From CBDBND01 sp965262665 (GTDB lineage: Bacteria > Pseudomonadota > Alphaproteobacteria > Rhodospirillales > Rhodospirillaceae), in assembly GCA_965262665.1 (NCBI GenBank), contig CBDHFR010000004.1, forward strand, positions 3,348,001-3,412,000: DNA of 64,000 bases, written 5' to 3'. The notes beneath the pieces were generated by a model. It ran no database searches. It saw only the letters and a program-made list of their open reading frames with translations, and was not told where the DNA came from. Positions 1-8,091 of the stretch are shown here, piece after piece (position 1 is the stretch's first letter; each line of letters starts with the position of its first letter). The position numbers and the translations under genes are program-made.

Positions 1-919
1 CCGGCACCGTCATCCCTTTGAAAAAAACGTCAATGATCAACTTCTTGTTCACGGCGTAGTTCAAGGCCTGGCGTAAAGGCACACTGCTGAAGCGGGGATC
101 CTTGACGTTGTGAAACATGATGGCAAAGGCAGCCGGAATGACGTTGCGGTGGATACGCCCGCCGGCGGCTTCGACCTCCTCGAAACTGTCAGGATCGACG
201 CCCACGAAAATGTCGAACTGGCCGGTTAGGAATCCGTTGAAGCGCGCGATCTCATCGCTCACCCCATAAATTTTGAGTTCCTTTATGCGTGGCGCTCGCC
301 AGGATGACGAGTTCGAGCGCAATACAACGGAACCGGCGGACCACTGATCGACCACATAGGGTCCCGTACCGACAGGCTCCTGAGCAAAGCCGTCAGGACC
401 CAAGTCTTGCCACTGACCGGGTTCCGGTATGCGCAAGAGCTGAATCTCGTAAGGGAGCATGGGGCTCGGTTCGTTGGTCACCAGCCTCACCCGATACGGC
501 GCTAAGGCCTCCGCCCTGCGAAGATTTGGAAGGGATTGGACTATACGCTCACTCCGACCCCGGTCGCTGGTGATGTAACGTACGGCAGCGACGACAGCGT
601 CAGCATCGAATGGCGCGCCGTTGGAGAACACCACATCGTCCCGGAGCACGAAGTCCCAGGCAAAGGTGTCGATCTGCTCCCAGGAGACCGCCAGCCGGGG
701 AATAAGCTCACCGTCATTGCCGGTCAGCGTCAATGGGTCGAATAGGGCTGACCAAGTCCCCAGATAATCTATCATCTCGCCGTGCGGATTGCCCTTTCCC
801 GGTGGCAGAACTGCCAACCCGACCGAGAGGGACTCGTCCGCCGCGGTCGCTGATATGGCGGAGAGGACTGTTATGCCAAAGGCACACGCTACTGCTCTTG
901 GAGTCCGGAAAAGTGCCAT
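1..919 (-). CDS. ABC transporter substrate-binding protein, family 5 (partial)
   Basis: This gene runs off the left edge, so only the first 306 or so residues are present. It should be the periplasmic binding component of a peptide/nickel-type ABC importer. The start at 919 gives a Sec signal peptide (MALFRTPRAVACAFGITVLS, then a small-residue cleavage region ending ATAA). The mature part shows the family-5 pattern: a region describing the ligand-free fold (LFDPLTLTGNDGELIPRLA), then FVLRDDVVFSNGAPFDADAV, then VGTGPYVVDQW, and near the edge PLRQALNYAVNKKLI. It lies just downstream of the dioxygenase on the same strand with a 43-base gap and is probably the last visible gene of that operon. 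The permease and ATPase genes would lie outside the window. Substrate cannot be told. Confidence 0.88.
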   Translation of the reverse strand, partial: MALFRTPRAVACAFGITVLSAISATAADESLSVGLAVLPPGKGNPHGEMIDYLGTWSALFDPLTLTGNDGELIPRLAVSWEQIDTFAWDFVLRDDVVFSNGAPFDADAVVAAVRYITSDRGRSERIVQSLPNLRRAEALAPYRVRLVTNEPSPMLPYEIQLLRIPEPGQWQDLGPDGFAQEPVGTGPYVVDQWSAGSVVLRSNSSSWRAPRIKELKIYGVSDEIARFNGFLTGQFDIFVGVDPDSFEEVEAAGGRIHRNVIPAAFAIMFHNVKDPRFSSVPLRQALNYAVNKKLIIDVFFKGMTVP

Positions 920-962
920 GGGCAGTGAATCTAATGGGGGTGAACGTGAAATGCGCCAGTGT

Positions 963-1940
963 CTACGCTGACACTTTTCGTTCAGCGTCTTCCATGCTCG
1001 ACACGCCACCGTAACGGGCGACTTCTTCCATGTAGGACTTCTGCTTGCTCTGCAACGCAGCGACGCGCTCACGGGCACCCGCAGACCAACGAACATTGAA
1101 GCCATGGGGGTAATCGTCCATAGAGTCGGTTTTGCCATCTGCGGACCATATCATCGGCAGATAGGGCGTGTCCGGCACCTCCCCCGGGACCATCTCATCA
1201 AGGCTCACCCCGGCGAGTCCAACGCATTCTGGTCGGGGATCCCAGCGGGTGTCGTCGCCGAGAAGCCGCACGGTTAGCGCAATTCGGCAATCGTCGGTGG
1301 GGTTGCCTGAGGAATAGTGAAGCGCCCAAGGATGAATGAGAAGCGCATCGCCAGGCTCCATCTCCCAGCCCAAGAACGTATAGTCGGGATTGTTACGCAC
1401 GGCCTCACCGTCTGGAATATTGAGGCACTCTTCAGGACGAATCATTTTTTTCGACATGGCCGTAATGTTCCAATAAGTGACATCCTGCTTGTGACTTCCG
1501 GCAATGATTTCGATGCCATTGTCCCGGTTTACCGGCGTCAATGGCATCCAGAAGGACGGGATCATGCCACCCGAAAATGGCCAGCCGCCACGATCACTGT
1601 GCCATGGAGTCGCCGTAGTGGACTGGGGGGGTTTGGCGAAAAAGAGGTCAATGTAAAAACGGACCCAAGCCGACCCCATCGCCCGGCTTGCTGCCTCGCC
1701 CATGGGAGAGTTGAACACGAACTCGCGGAACTCTGGAATCTGGCGGGCCATCCAAGATCCATGCATGTGAGGCGGGAGGCCAAAGTCCTCTTTGCCAATC
1801 ATGAGCCGTTTGGCAATGGGTAAAAGAGAATCGATCCAATCGCGGTCGAAGACATTGCGCAAACACACTGCACCATCCCGTGCATAGGTTTCACGATCTT
1901 CGTCAGTGATTGCGCGAAGGGGGCTAGAGTTTAAGGTCAT
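963..1940 (-). CDS. Phytanoyl-CoA dioxygenase (PhyH) family protein
   Basis: This 325-residue protein belongs to the Fe(II)/2-oxoglutarate oxygenases of the PhyH type. The metal-binding HxD is seen as WHSD (His114, Asp116). The distal histidine is probably His208 in ALHYSSGN, and Arg219 or Arg225 is a candidate for binding 2-oxoglutarate. Family members hydroxylate small lipophilic or amino-acid-like substrates, and the substrate here is unknown. A purine-rich ribosome site (CGAGGAAG) precedes the start at 1940. The gene sits between the alpha/beta hydrolase and the solute-binding protein on the same strand, which suggests a shared transcript that starts at the TonB-dependent receptor and a joint role in processing an imported compound. 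Confidence 0.87.
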   Translation of the reverse strand: MTLNSSPLRAITDEDRETYARDGAVCLRNVFDRDWIDSLLPIAKRLMIGKEDFGLPPHMHGSWMARQIPEFREFVFNSPMGEAASRAMGSAWVRFYIDLFFAKPPQSTTATPWHSDRGGWPFSGGMIPSFWMPLTPVNRDNGIEIIAGSHKQDVTYWNITAMSKKMIRPEECLNIPDGEAVRNNPDYTFLGWEMEPGDALLIHPWALHYSSGNPTDDCRIALTVRLLGDDTRWDPRPECVGLAGVSLDEMVPGEVPDTPYLPMIWSADGKTDSMDDYPHGFNVRWSAGARERVAALQSKQKSYMEEVARYGGVSSMEDAERKVSA

Positions 1941-1982
1941 GATTGACTTCCTCGTTGTGAGATTTATCCGTGGGTTACGCGT

Positions 1983-2804
1983 TCAAGTCGCGCTAGCGAA
2001 GAAACCGGTCGCAACATCAACATACTCCGACGCACGTTCGGGATAATGGACGGGATGACAGCCGGGGAACACATGACCGCGGCCATTCAGAGACTGTTCG
2101 ACGGCGCGTTCAAAAGCATTCCGCAACGGTTCTTTCTCAGCCGTCAACACCAGAACCGGCACATCGACCAGTGCAAGGCGCTCACTGAAATCGTTGACCG
2201 ATTTGATCGCCGGCTCAGCCTGAATGCTCGCCTCAATGTGATCGGCCATGAGCGCATATACTTGTGGGAGGGTCTCGGGTGTCTCAGTAAAGTCCGGATT
2301 CCACACTTTCATGATGGCCACTGTCGAGTTCCAGAAATCATCCTTGTGGCTGCCATCCTCCCGAAAGCCCCATGGCCCTTTGTAAACACCAGACATCAAA
2401 TGCTTCGTTTCCTCGGCGTTGAGTAAAGGTGTGCCGTCGAGAATGAGTTTCCGAATATCACGCCTGAGCAGGACCACCTCAACGGCGATGGCAGAAGGCA
2501 TGTGGCCGCCGATGAAATAGCCTCCGCCAATGTCTAGCCCCGTCATAGCCTCGGACACGGCTTCGGCATGCTCAATGTTTGTTATACCGCGGTCGAGTTT
2601 GGCCGACTGGCCATGGCCAATCATATCAAACGCAACAGCATGGTAACCCTTCGCTGCGTAGAGGGGCAGATGTGGCTCCATCATGCGGCTGCTCGCCGGC
2701 CCCCAGTGCAACATGACAACGGGATCCCCGTGCCCGGCATGGCGATAATGCATCTGGCCAAGCGCGGTGTCGACATACCCGCGGCGGATACTCGTTTCCG
2801 TCAT
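1983..2804 (-). CDS. Alpha/beta hydrolase fold protein with altered nucleophile elbow
   Basis: The 273-residue product has the alpha/beta hydrolase layout: an oxyanion region HWGPASS near residue 33, a DMIGHGQS strand-loop near 60-67, and a late catalytic-histidine motif GCHPVHYPE at 249-256. The nucleophile elbow, normally G-x-S-x-G, reads G100-H-M-P-S104, so the nucleophile position is Met102 instead of Ser. The codons are clear in the sequence. The protein may therefore not be a serine hydrolase; it could be a non-hydrolytic fold member, a pseudo-enzyme, or carry a mutation. It is 59 bases downstream of the TonB-dependent receptor and 42 bases upstream of the PhyH gene, all on the minus strand. 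Confidence 0.82.
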   Translation of the reverse strand: MTETSIRRGYVDTALGQMHYRHAGHGDPVVMLHWGPASSRMMEPHLPLYAAKGYHAVAFDMIGHGQSAKLDRGITNIEHAEAVSEAMTGLDIGGGYFIGGHMPSAIAVEVVLLRRDIRKLILDGTPLLNAEETKHLMSGVYKGPWGFREDGSHKDDFWNSTVAIMKVWNPDFTETPETLPQVYALMADHIEASIQAEPAIKSVNDFSERLALVDVPVLVLTAEKEPLRNAFERAVEQSLNGRGHVFPGCHPVHYPERASEYVDVATGFFASAT

Positions 2805-2863
2805 GGATCAACAGGCTCTCTGTTCGGTGGGCCGGTACATATCTCTTGAACGCCTAAAGCTGG

Positions 2864-5260
2864 TTAAAAGTCATACGTCGCACGCACGCCCCAGGCGCGG
2901 CGGTCCGGAAGAGCTCCGCCGATGGTTTGTTCTGCGAAATTCAGCAGGTTGATTTGGCTCATGAGTCCCGGATACGTCTCATTGTCGAACAGGTTGTTGA
3001 CATAGGCTTCAATTCTTACATCTTCAGTCTCGGTACCAATTCTGGCATTGACCCGATGGCTGGACCCTGTCCTTGCCAGGTTTAGTGGCGTTGCAAATCT
3101 GTTTCCGTTGTAGATGTAGTCGCCGCGCACATACCAATCGAAGTCGCCGACAAGGGAGTCGCCATATGTCGCAGAAACGGATCCTGAATACTTCGAGGTT
3201 CTTGGCAAACGGTTGCCAATGGCATCGTCTGCATTCCCTGAGATCTGCCCGCAAATCGAACAACTGTCGCGCTTTATGCTTGTGTCGGAAACATTGAAAG
3301 TGCCGCTGAAGTTGAGGTTCTCAGTGATCTGCGCCGACCCTTCCAACTCGATGCCCCAGAGTTCTACAAGGCCCTGCGCTGAGCGGACAGCAAAAATGTT
3401 CAAACCCGTAGGATTGGCGGGATCTGGCAGCAAGACCAGTGTCGTCAGATGCCTGTTTTTCCATTCCATGTAATAGACGGATGAATTAATTATGGCGCGG
3501 CCGTCGAACACGGTTGCTTTATACCCCACTTCATAGTTGTCCAGTTTCTCTTCTGGTGCAGCTATCCCGGCACCGCTCTGTTGCACGACGATGGCCTGAT
3601 CCGCGGGCGAAAGGCTGGCAACTTCCGGGTTGAATTCTCCGGGGCGGTATCCCCGGGCAAACGTTGCATACAGCGTCGTTTCGGTGTCTGGCTTATAGTC
3701 AAGAATGACGCGCGGCGAAAAGTTTTTAAAGGTTTCTTCCAAGATAGGTGCCGTTGGTGTTAATCGTGCCGTCACTTTGTCGGACTGCCAACGGCCTTCC
3801 ACGCTAAGCGTCAATTCATCTGTGATGTCGTAAGCTGCCGAGCCGAAAACGCCGATTGTCTCGACGGTCCGTGTCGTGTTGTCATTGAATTGGAGGAATC
3901 CGAATGGACTGAGGGTCGACACCCCAAGGACTACTTCCTGATCAAAGTAATTGGCCCCGACCAGCCATTGGAACCTTTGGTCCGTGCCTGAAGCCACTCG
4001 AATTTCCTGGCTGAAGTCCTCATGGCTGTCTTCAATAATAAAGGGCCAATCGTTAAGCGGGTTTGCGTTCGGAATAAAGGCAGCCAGGAAGTTGGGTAGA
4101 TTGGAGCTATCTCTGGAGTCTTGGTCAGTGAGCGAATCGTTGTGATCCTGGTGGTACGCCGTGTTCGATGTGATTGTGACATCTGCGTTAGGGATCGTGT
4201 AATCCAGTGTGAGGTTGCTGTGCCAAGCGTGACGTTCGAAGCCAAAGTCCTCGTTAAAAGGGGGATCAAATATCAAATTGAAGTCAGCGCCGTTCTCTAT
4301 GAGGTTCTCTTGTACGAAGGGGATAACGACCGTGTTCTGAGCAATCTGATCCGCAGTGGGTTTGGGGACTTCACCACAGATCCATTGTAGGACGCCAGGA
4401 TTACAATTGAATGCCGGGGGGACCGGATTAAAAACGACTTGCGCGCCCGGTCCATCGTCGTCCTTCCAAAGGGTGAAATAGGCTTTAGCCGTGAAGTTGT
4501 CCGATGGCGTTGCGTATAGTGTTGCGGAGAGGGATTTTGTAGTGCGTTCGCCCAGTTTTTGAGTGGGATTGGCCGCATTTATGTATTGCCCGTCCGTATC
4601 GTAGAAACGGCCGGCCAGTCGAAACGCCAGTTTGTCCTCCACCACCGGGCCTTCGATCGCCGCCGTGAACTCTACCGAGTCAAACCGGCCACCCTCCGCC
4701 GTTACGCGCCCGTTCCATTCGTTGCTGGGCGTTTTCGTGATGTAATTGATGGCGCCCGCAAATGTCGATCGACCAAAATAAGCGCTTTGCGGCCCTTTAA
4801 TGATTTCGACGCGTTCTATATCCGTAAGGCCCGCGACCGCACCATTGGCAATAGCAGCACCATCCAAAAAGGCCTCCGTCGTATTTCGGTGCGCAGCGGG
4901 GCCATCCGGTGAGACACCTCGAACAATGAAGACGTTTTGGCGCCGGTCGTTTCTCACCACCTGCAGGCCTTCGAAGTTGAGGCCAGGTGTGAAATCGGCG
5001 ATACCGGACATGTCCTTTATGCCACGCTGCTCTATGTCAACGGCTGTAATCGCCGTAACCGCAACCGGAATGTCCAGAAGGGACTCTTCGCGTTTACGGG
5101 ACGTAACAACGATTTCCTCAAGAGCAATTTCTTGGGCCCGAGCGAAACCTGTGGGCAAAGTTGTCAGCAATGTGGTGCTGACGATCACGCTCCCAAAAGT
5201 GATGAGTTCCTTACGCAGGGCTGATTTCGATTTAATCGCGCCCTTTTGTATCTGTTCCAT
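2864..5260 (-). CDS. TonB-dependent outer membrane receptor
   Basis: This 798-residue protein is an outer-membrane active transporter. The N terminus carries a signal peptide (hydrophobic FGSVIVSTTLLTTLP, cleavage near ARAQ). A TonB-box-like EEIVVTSRKRE follows, then a plug domain with the typical RVEIIKGPQSAYFGRST and AGAINYIT motifs, and a long beta-barrel ending in a C-terminal phenylalanine (ATYDF). The motif style is that of the large alphaproteobacterial and sphingomonad receptor class for organic compounds, but the ligand is unknown. It is the promoter-proximal gene of the minus-strand cluster and is transcribed away from a LysR regulator, which is likely to control it. Confidence 0.93.
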   Translation of the reverse strand: MEQIQKGAIKSKSALRKELITFGSVIVSTTLLTTLPTGFARAQEIALEEIVVTSRKREESLLDIPVAVTAITAVDIEQRGIKDMSGIADFTPGLNFEGLQVVRNDRRQNVFIVRGVSPDGPAAHRNTTEAFLDGAAIANGAVAGLTDIERVEIIKGPQSAYFGRSTFAGAINYITKTPSNEWNGRVTAEGGRFDSVEFTAAIEGPVVEDKLAFRLAGRFYDTDGQYINAANPTQKLGERTTKSLSATLYATPSDNFTAKAYFTLWKDDDGPGAQVVFNPVPPAFNCNPGVLQWICGEVPKPTADQIAQNTVVIPFVQENLIENGADFNLIFDPPFNEDFGFERHAWHSNLTLDYTIPNADVTITSNTAYHQDHNDSLTDQDSRDSSNLPNFLAAFIPNANPLNDWPFIIEDSHEDFSQEIRVASGTDQRFQWLVGANYFDQEVVLGVSTLSPFGFLQFNDNTTRTVETIGVFGSAAYDITDELTLSVEGRWQSDKVTARLTPTAPILEETFKNFSPRVILDYKPDTETTLYATFARGYRPGEFNPEVASLSPADQAIVVQQSGAGIAAPEEKLDNYEVGYKATVFDGRAIINSSVYYMEWKNRHLTTLVLLPDPANPTGLNIFAVRSAQGLVELWGIELEGSAQITENLNFSGTFNVSDTSIKRDSCSICGQISGNADDAIGNRLPRTSKYSGSVSATYGDSLVGDFDWYVRGDYIYNGNRFATPLNLARTGSSHRVNARIGTETEDVRIEAYVNNLFDNETYPGLMSQINLLNFAEQTIGGALPDRRAWGVRATYDF

Positions 5261-5376
5261 TAACCGACCCCCGCCAGATTGCGATAAAGAATGAGTCGCA
5301 ATAATCCTACAAGGTTCACATTATATCCAATACCAATTACGCTCCTCTTCTTAACCTTGGGTTATGAAGGTGCCAT
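5261..5376. promoter_or_regulatory. Divergent promoter region with candidate LysR operator
   Basis: This 116-base gap separates the divergent receptor and LysR genes, so both promoters must lie in or near it. Positions 5352-5364 read TAACC-TTG-GGTTA, a perfect five-base inverted repeat of the kind LysR proteins often bind, lying just upstream of the regulator start. An AT-rich ATTATAT stretch near 5320 could serve as a -10 element for either gene. Assignment as an operator is inference. Confidence 0.5.
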
Positions 5377-6303
5377 ATGGAGATGTATCAGCTTCGCTAT
5401 CTGGTGAAGGCCATTGAACTAGGTAACATTGGCCGTGCGGCAGAACACCTCAATGTGTCTCAGCCCGCAATTAGCCGCAGCTTTAAGCGTTTGGAAGAGG
5501 AGGTTAAGGCCAAACTCTTTATTCGAACCCCCGCCGGTGTAAAACCGACGGAATTCGGCGAAGCGCTTTTTATTCACGCGAAATCCATCCTGAACCAGAC
5601 CACACTGGCCCTCAGCGAGATCGAATCCATTAAGGAAGGACAGCGAGACCAAGTAAAGGTCGGTGTTTCCGACACCCTGCACAGTGTCATCGTGGCAGAC
5701 TTGATCGAACTCTGGAAGCGCAAGCACCCGTTGATTGACCTGAGTATAGACAGGGACATCGCCTACAATTTGTTGACCAAGACTCGTGCAGCCGAAGTCG
5801 ATTTTTCCATCAGTACTTTTGAGGGACTCAATTTTGGAGCAGATCTCGCGGGCGAAGAGATTTTTACAGACAAACTTTTTGTGTATGTCCGTTCCGGCCA
5901 TCCCTTGGCACGCAAACGCCGCGTATCCCTGCACGATATTGCCTCCAGCGAGTGGGCCATTCTTGGGCTGGGCGAGCGCGTCACAGATTTCCTTGATGTC
6001 CATTTTTCCATGAGGGGGTTACCGGCGCCGCGGCTCGGGTTACGGGCGAGCGCCCTACCTACCATTCGCAGCGCTCTATTGGGATCGGACTTGGTCGCGA
6101 TTCTACCCAGATATTTCATCCAAGCAGACGTCGATAAGGGACACGTCGTGAAACTTTCGCTGCCGGAACTGGAGCTGGTCTTAAACGTTGGGTTGATTTT
6201 GCCTACCAACCGCAGTCAGAACGCCGCTCAAGCTGCGATCTCCGACCTAGTCCGATCAATCTGTATAAAGTATGCACCGCCAGAGGCGGTACGTCTTCGT
6301 TAG
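5377..6303 (+). CDS. LysR family transcriptional regulator
   Basis: The 308-residue protein has an N-terminal winged helix-turn-helix (NIGRAAEHLNVSQPAISRSF, about residues 18-37) followed by a LysR substrate-binding domain (KVGVSDTLHSVIVADLIELW onward). The length is typical for the family. It is transcribed divergently from the TonB-dependent receptor gene and most likely regulates that cluster in response to a small-molecule ligand. AAGG a few bases before the ATG can serve as the ribosome site. Confidence 0.93.
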   Translation: MEMYQLRYLVKAIELGNIGRAAEHLNVSQPAISRSFKRLEEEVKAKLFIRTPAGVKPTEFGEALFIHAKSILNQTTLALSEIESIKEGQRDQVKVGVSDTLHSVIVADLIELWKRKHPLIDLSIDRDIAYNLLTKTRAAEVDFSISTFEGLNFGADLAGEEIFTDKLFVYVRSGHPLARKRRVSLHDIASSEWAILGLGERVTDFLDVHFSMRGLPAPRLGLRASALPTIRSALLGSDLVAILPRYFIQADVDKGHVVKLSLPELELVLNVGLILPTNRSQNAAQAAISDLVRSICIKYAPPEAVRLR

Positions 6304-6389
6304 TGAGGCCAACCGTATGGGACGCGGAATTAGGGACTTACCATACACCGAGAACTTCTAGTCCACATGTCGAAGTATCTGCTTCGACT

Positions 6390-6575
6390 CTAATGGCGAA
6401 CGTTTTGGCTAGACAAAGATACCACAATCACCCAGTGCCCAGTTTTATCCTTACCGGCCCGGCGTTTCCATCCCAAACCGAGAAGACCCGCGCACAGCAG
6501 AGTCAGGGCACCCAGCTTATGCGGGTTAACTAGCTCCGGCTCCGCCATATCCGCGAATACACCTTTGCGGGCCAT
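6390..6575 (-). pseudogene. C-terminal gene fragment resembling a PEP-CTERM sorting tail
   Basis: This short minus-strand frame ends at 6390 and opens toward the IS6 element at 6581. It encodes EPELVNPHKL, a hydrophobic LGALTLLCAGLLGLGW helix and a basic KRRAGK cluster. That order (Pro-Glu-Pro-like motif, one transmembrane helix, arginine-rich tail) resembles the PEP-CTERM exosortase signal, though the motif is not exact and about 20 extra residues follow. The likely story is that the upstream part of the gene was deleted when the IS6 element landed. The rest of 6304-6389 shows no gene. Confidence 0.35.
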
Positions 6576-6580
6576 GGGAG

Positions 6581-7385
6581 GGCATTGTCAGACTAAATCG
6601 GCTTGAGCGGGGACGTAAGGTCTCGTAGCATCCGGCGATGCACAATCCCTTCCGTTATTTCAATAGCTCGCCCGAGGTCATCCGCAGCGCTGTGATGCTG
6701 TATGTCCGTTATCCCTTGTCGCTGAGACAGGTCGAAGACCTCCTGTTCGAGCGCGGCATCGACATCTGCCATGAGACCGTACGGTACTGGTGGAACCGCT
6801 TTGGCCCGTTGTTTGCCGCCGAGATCCGGAAGAGGCGGATAGACCGGCGCAACTGGTCGAATTGGCGCTGGCATCTTGATGAGGTGTTCGTCCGGATCAA
6901 TGGCGAGACACATTATCTATGGCGTGCCGTTGACCATGAAGGCGAAGTGCTTGAGGTCTATGCCACGAAACGGCGGGATCACGGGGCTGCGCTTGAATTC
7001 CTTAAACGTGCCATGAAGCGTTATGGCCGGCCGGCTTCGATCGTCACGGATAGGCTAAAGTCATACCGGGCTGCGATGAAGGTGATTGGCAATGAAGATT
7101 GTCAAGAGACCAGGCGCTGGCTCAACAACCGGGCGGAAAACTCACATCAGCCCTTGCGACGACGGGAAGGGGCGATGGCTCGGTTCAGAGACATCAAGAC
7201 CTTGCAGAAATTCGCCTCCGTCCATGCTTCGATCTACAACCATTTCAACCACCAACGCCATCTCAACCGCCGCGACATTTTCAAACAAGCCCGAGCCACC
7301 GCCCTGGCCGAATGGCGTCAACTTGCACCCTGAGAGTCCTCTATTATGGCTTCTTCTGCTCCGGGCCAGTTAGTCTGACAATGCC
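6581..7385 (+). mobile_element. IS6-family insertion sequence, complete
   Basis: The 805-base element is bounded by perfect 16-base inverted repeats (GGCATTGTCAGACTAA at 6581-6596 and its complement at 7370-7385). It carries one transposase gene. IS6 elements normally make 8-base target repeats, but the flanks here (CATGGGAG and GTCGGGAG) are not identical, and the genes on the two sides are unrelated truncated fragments. This suggests an IS6-mediated adjacent deletion and not a simple insertion. A decayed relative with matching ends lies at 28482-29223. Confidence 0.92.
6638..7333 (+). CDS. IS6-family transposase
   Basis: The 231-residue DDE transposase fits the family length. A short HTH region (LSLRQVEDLLFERGIDICHE) precedes the catalytic core, whose acidic triad appears as WHLDEVFV, SIVTDRLKSY and RAENSHQPLR. 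All three residues are present, so this copy could be active. It fills the IS6 element between its inverted repeats. Confidence 0.95.
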   Translation: MHNPFRYFNSSPEVIRSAVMLYVRYPLSLRQVEDLLFERGIDICHETVRYWWNRFGPLFAAEIRKRRIDRRNWSNWRWHLDEVFVRINGETHYLWRAVDHEGEVLEVYATKRRDHGAALEFLKRAMKRYGRPASIVTDRLKSYRAAMKVIGNEDCQETRRWLNNRAENSHQPLRRREGAMARFRDIKTLQKFASVHASIYNHFNHQRHLNRRDIFKQARATALAEWRQLAP

Positions 7386-8076
7386 GTCGGGAGGCCTCGC
7401 CGGCAATCGTATCGAAACCCAAATGCAAGTCAGCACCGCCCGTGACGCCCTCGACCCGGGCGGCAAAGGCATCGAAGTCATCCTCACCAGTGTCGACCAC
7501 GCAGGCATCCGCACCGCTGGCGGTGAGGCTATCGAACACGTCTTCACGGCGGACAATGTTGACGCTGCGCAGACCTGCTTGATTGATCAGCGCCACCAAC
7601 CAGCGGCCGCAACTGGAGTTGGCGGCGTTGTGGATGATCCAGCGCCCCGGGGCGAGATCGTTATGGGTATCGAACAACAAGGCCGAGGTCATGCCATTGA
7701 TCAGCACCAGGGCAAGTTGCTTCGGGTTAGCCTCTTTGGGCGCTGAATAGCAGTCGTTGGCGGGTGCGCAAATATACTGCCGGTACGTGCCGCTGCGGGG
7801 TGGGGGTAGAGCCAAGTCACCTTCTTGGAATGCAGGTACATTTTTTCCAACAAAGACCACCCGGCCGCAGCCCTCCAGCCTCGGAATTTTAGGCAACCGG
7901 TCTTTGGGCACGCGGCTGGGATCGGTGGCATCGCGCACGTCTAAGCCATGCACCGGCACGGCCAGCATTTCTAGGACGATGTCATCAGGTCCGGGGTCGG
8001 GGTCCGGCAGATCGATCAATTGAATCGCTTGCCGTGGATCGCCATGGCCAACTTGCTGCAATGCTTTCATGGCCAA
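7386..8076 (-). pseudogene. MDR-family quinone/enoyl oxidoreductase, 3' end deleted by IS6
   Basis: About 230 residues of a zinc-independent medium-chain dehydrogenase/reductase remain. The N-terminal GroES-like part (ALQQVGHGDPRQAIQLIDLP) and the start of the Rossmann part (HNAANSSCGRWLVALI) align well with the intact neighbour at 8092-9090. The native frame stops matching at FDTIAGEASR, where the IS6 right end begins at 7385; the frame then reads on into the element. Compared with the 332-residue neighbour, about 100 C-terminal residues with part of the cofactor domain are missing, so the product is unlikely to work. The pair looks like an old tandem duplication. Confidence 0.85.
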
Positions 8077-8091
8077 AGTATTTCAGAGGGT

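Noticed and set aside
5419..6003. Minus-strand frame of 194 codons inside the LysR gene
   Set aside because: It is a shadow of the LysR gene, which has a complete HTH and binding domain.
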